NCBI RefSeq assembly: GCF_030296015.1
Contig: NZ_AP027368.1
Location: 2,852,001-2,916,000 of the forward strand
Direction of reading: 5' to 3'
Source: Ferrimonas sp. YFM
GTDB taxonomy: Bacteria > Pseudomonadota > Gammaproteobacteria > Enterobacterales > Shewanellaceae
DNA: 64,000 nt
The translations under genes and the position numbers were made by a program. The notes beneath the pieces were generated by a model that saw only the letters and a program-made list of their open reading frames with translations, searched no databases and had not been told where the DNA came from. Shown here piece after piece: positions 61,871-64,000 of this stretch; position 1 is the stretch's first letter; each line of letters begins with the position of its first letter.

Positions 61871-63000
61871 TCTCTCGTATTCTCACCATCCTTATCAAGG
61901 AGCTCAAAGACGGCATTCGCGACCGCCGCTCAGTAATGGCGGCCATGTCCTATGCCCTGACCACTCCGCTGGTGTTTGCCGGGATCTTCATGATCACCAT
62001 CAGTGACATCTCAGAAAAAGAGGAGATCGCCATCAGCATAGAGGGCACCGAGTCCGCCCCTGACCTGGTGAGGTTTCTTGGCGCTGTCGGAATTGTCGGC
62101 GACAGTCAGGACCCCCTGGCCATCACCCTGACTATTTCCCCTGACTATGGGTTACAGATGAGTCGGGGCGAGCCGGCCGAAGTGATCCTGACTGCCGATG
62201 CCTCTCGGAAGGAGCTGAGCCAGCCCCTGAGTCAAATCAAGCGGGTCATCCACGCCTACTCCGATGAGATGGCGGCCCTCAGATTGGTGGCAAGAGGCAT
62301 CAATCCCAGGGTGATCGAACCTGTAGATCTGGTGTTTCACGATAGGGCCACCAATGAGTCCAAAGCCAGCCTGATCATGGGGGCGGTGCTGCTCTCTATT
62401 ATGCTGTCGCTGTTTATCTCCGGCATGAACCTGGCCATCGACACCAGCGCCGGGGAACGAGAGCGTAACTCTCTGGCATTGCTGTTGTGTCAGCCTGTCT
62501 CCACTCTGGAGATTGTGCTGGCTAAAGGGCTGGCCGTTACCGGCTTTGCCTTGTTCGGATTGCTGCTGACCATGGTGGTGTCGGTGCTGGTGTTTGCCCA
62601 GGTTCCCTGGCACGAGCTGGGCTTCAGCCTGAAATTCACCCCGGCCATCGCTGGCTTGATCATCATCATCTGCCTGCCCATCGCCCTGTTTGCCGCGACA
62701 ACCCAGCTGTTCTTCTCCTTTTTTGCCAAGTCCTTTAAGGAGGCTCAGTCCTACCTGACGCTGATGCTGTTCATACCCATGGCATTGATCATGTTGCCTA
62801 CCTTCGAGATCTTTGGGGATGTGCTGAAGTGGCTGCCCATCTCCGGGCAACAGCTGGCGATCACCGAGATGCTCAAGGGTCAAACCCTGCCAGCGACCGA
62901 GCTTGCCGTCAGCACCTTGACCACCCTGGCCTTAACCCTGTTGCTGATCTGGGCAAATGCCAGAGCACTGAAGAGTGAGAAAGTGGTGTTCGCGCTCTAA
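61867..63000 (+). CDS. natB: ABC exporter permease NatB
   Basis: A 377-residue ABC-2-type permease: an N-terminal segment (ILTILIKELKDGIRDRRSV), a 150-residue external domain, then about five membrane segments (LSIMLSLFISGMNLAI and so on). The motif ERERNSLALLLCQPVSTLEIVLAKG is typical of NatB. It pairs with NatA. The operon with a secreted peptidase hints that the exported compound is a peptide or peptide-like metabolite, which is inference. A strong terminator follows. Confidence 0.87.
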   Translation: MISRILTILIKELKDGIRDRRSVMAAMSYALTTPLVFAGIFMITISDISEKEEIAISIEGTESAPDLVRFLGAVGIVGDSQDPLAITLTISPDYGLQMSRGEPAEVILTADASRKELSQPLSQIKRVIHAYSDEMAALRLVARGINPRVIEPVDLVFHDRATNESKASLIMGAVLLSIMLSLFISGMNLAIDTSAGERERNSLALLLCQPVSTLEIVLAKGLAVTGFALFGLLLTMVVSVLVFAQVPWHELGFSLKFTPAIAGLIIIICLPIALFAATTQLFFSFFAKSFKEAQSYLTLMLFIPMALIMLPTFEIFGDVLKWLPISGQQLAITEMLKGQTLPATELAVSTLTTLALTLLLIWANARALKSEKVVFAL

Positions 63001-63016
63001 GGAAAGGACAAACTAA

Positions 63017-63050
63017 AAGAGGGACGCCGTGGCGTCCCTCTTGGGTTTTT
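63017..63050 (+). terminator. Terminator of the peptidase-natAB operon
   Basis: A perfect 12-bp stem (AAGAGGGACGCC/GGCGTCCCTCTT) is followed by a T-rich stretch; it lies 16 bases after natB and also serves the convergent ribokinase gene. Confidence 0.85.
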
Positions 63051-63060
63051 ACCGGTTTGT

Positions 63061-63984
63061 TTACCCCTGTTGCGCCATCAACGCCAGAGTCTCCTCTCTG
63101 GAGGGAATGGAGCTTTGAGCGCCCAAGCGGGTGACCGACAGGGCCGCTGCCGCCTGACCAAACTGAAGCGCCTCATCCACAGACTGCCCCTCAAGCAGCG
63201 CAGTCACAAAGCCGCCGTTGAAGGTATCCCCCGCCGCCGTGGTATCCACAGCATCCACCTTGTATCCGGGCACCAGCTGTTGGCGCCCCTGATGGCTGAG
63301 CCACACCCCCCGTTTACCCAGGGTGATGATCACCATCTCGATGCCAAACTTGTCGTGGAGGCAATGGGCCGCCTCGGCCGCAGACTCGTCGCTGACCACC
63401 GCAATACCGGTGAGCTGCTCCGCCTCGGTCTCATTGGGTGTGATGATGTCTACATTGGTCAGCAGCGCGTCCGGCAGCGGTTTGGCTGGGGCCGGGTTGA
63501 GCACCACCTTGGTCCCTGCGGCCTTGGCAAGACGAGCCGCTTCGACCAGGCTGTCTATAGGAGTCTCCAGTTGAATCAGCAGCAGGTCGGCGCCCTCCAC
63601 GGCCTTTTGATGAGACCGAACCCGTTCCACGGACAGGGCTCCATTGGCCCCCGGCCAGATGCCGATGTTGTTCTCGCCCTGAGCATTCACATAGATCATC
63701 GCCATGCCGGTGGCTTCACCAGACACCCTGTCTATCGATGAGGTGTCCATACCATCTTGAGCAAACCCCAGCTTCATCTGTTCACCGATGGCGTCCTCTC
63801 CGATGCACCCCACCATACTCACCTGGGCACCCAGTCGAGCAGCGGCAACCGCCTGGTTGGCCCCCTTACCCCCTGGCACAGTCTGATAGTTGTCTGCCTC
63901 TAAGGTCTGACCAGGCCGGGGGAACTCGGTCACCTGCAACAGGTGATCCACATTGATGCTACCCAGAACGGTGAGCTTCGCCAT
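63061..63984 (-). CDS. rbsK: Ribokinase RbsK
   Basis: A 307-residue PfkB-family sugar kinase. Both family signatures are present: GGKGANQAVAAARLGAQVSM near the N-terminus and DAVDTTAAGDTFNGGF with the catalytic aspartate in the C-terminal part. ANGALSVERV and VLNPAPAKPLP are ribokinase-like. It phosphorylates ribose or deoxyribose at O5 in the cytoplasm. AGGAG precedes ATG 63984. It is the first gene of a minus-strand unit whose upstream partners, if any, lie outside the window. Confidence 0.9.
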   Translation of the reverse strand: MAKLTVLGSINVDHLLQVTEFPRPGQTLEADNYQTVPGGKGANQAVAAARLGAQVSMVGCIGEDAIGEQMKLGFAQDGMDTSSIDRVSGEATGMAMIYVNAQGENNIGIWPGANGALSVERVRSHQKAVEGADLLLIQLETPIDSLVEAARLAKAAGTKVVLNPAPAKPLPDALLTNVDIITPNETEAEQLTGIAVVSDESAAEAAHCLHDKFGIEMVIITLGKRGVWLSHQGRQQLVPGYKVDAVDTTAAGDTFNGGFVTALLEGQSVDEALQFGQAAAALSVTRLGAQSSIPSREETLALMAQQG

Positions 63985-64000
63985 CTAATGCTCCTGAATT

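Noticed and set aside
1-64000. Mobile elements, prophage, CRISPR, tRNA or rRNA
   Set aside because: I saw no transposase, integrase, spaced direct repeats, tRNA cloverleaf or rRNA sequence; gene content and codon use look like a stable chromosome.

Overview
The window is a chromosomal segment from a GC-rich gammaproteobacterium. The best match is the Shewanella/Ferrimonas group of Alteromonadales, and Ferrimonas-like is my preferred reading. The evidence is a CrbS/CrbR-type symporter-kinase system, a very long formate dehydrogenase fused to a GltD-like module as known from Shewanella, a tetrathionate-reductase-type molybdoenzyme, CXXCH cytochromes, FNR-type boxes, and a Braun lipoprotein beside an L,D-transpeptidase. 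I see no tRNA, rRNA, IS element, prophage, CRISPR array or integration site. Nearly all the DNA is coding, and most genes have a clear Shine-Dalgarno site. The assignment rests on gene content only.

Layout. 1-3.8 kb: small stress and accessory genes (end of a quinone reductase-like gene, peroxiredoxin, ArsR regulator, ABM monooxygenase, HEPN protein, orphan membrane protein). 3.8-13.2 kb: one minus-strand catabolic operon with a DcaP-like porin, a complete Liv-type ABC importer (LivG, H, M, K, F), a long-chain acyl-CoA synthetase and a PaaK-like adenylate-forming enzyme. GC hairpins follow the porin and flank the binding-protein gene. 13.4-18.8 kb: CrbS (SSS symporter-PAS-histidine kinase-receiver), a short NhaP-type antiporter and CrbR, which probably control carboxylate use. 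19-23.7 kb: a monoheme protein and an RND pump with its adaptor. 24-28 kb: ttrB-ttrA without ttrC. 28-33.5 kb: a minus-strand operon for uptake of a metal complex, corrinoid or similar compound (binding protein, permease, ATPase, TonB receptor, catalytically degenerate PIG-L protein), with an FNR-type box at its promoter. 33.6-37.4 kb: a lipoprotein alpha/beta hydrolase and a Fur-box TonB siderophore receptor.

37.8-44 kb: secreted lipase and its foldase, several small exported or membrane proteins, a NikR homologue that has lost most nickel ligands and lies behind an FNR-type box, a SixA phosphatase, and convergent lpp and L,D-transpeptidase genes. 44-48.3 kb: the fused formate dehydrogenase. 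48.8-52.6 kb: DoxX/LysR pair and a Lon protease. 52.6-55.4 kb: a tetraheme lipoprotein with a large non-heme N-terminal region, in tandem with a solo LuxR-type regulator and preceded by a long dyad. 55.5-59.4 kb: DUF2189 and DM13 membrane proteins and a RegB/RegA-like two-component pair lacking the redox cysteine. 59.6-63 kb: a TAP-type peptidase in an overlapping operon with NatA/NatB. 63-64 kb: ribokinase.

The most unusual items are the TonB/ABC/PIG-L operon and the NikR-like gene that share FNR-type boxes, the tetraheme lipoprotein/LuxR pair, and the ttrBA unit without its quinol-oxidising membrane subunit. Functions come from recognising motifs by eye; no database search was run.
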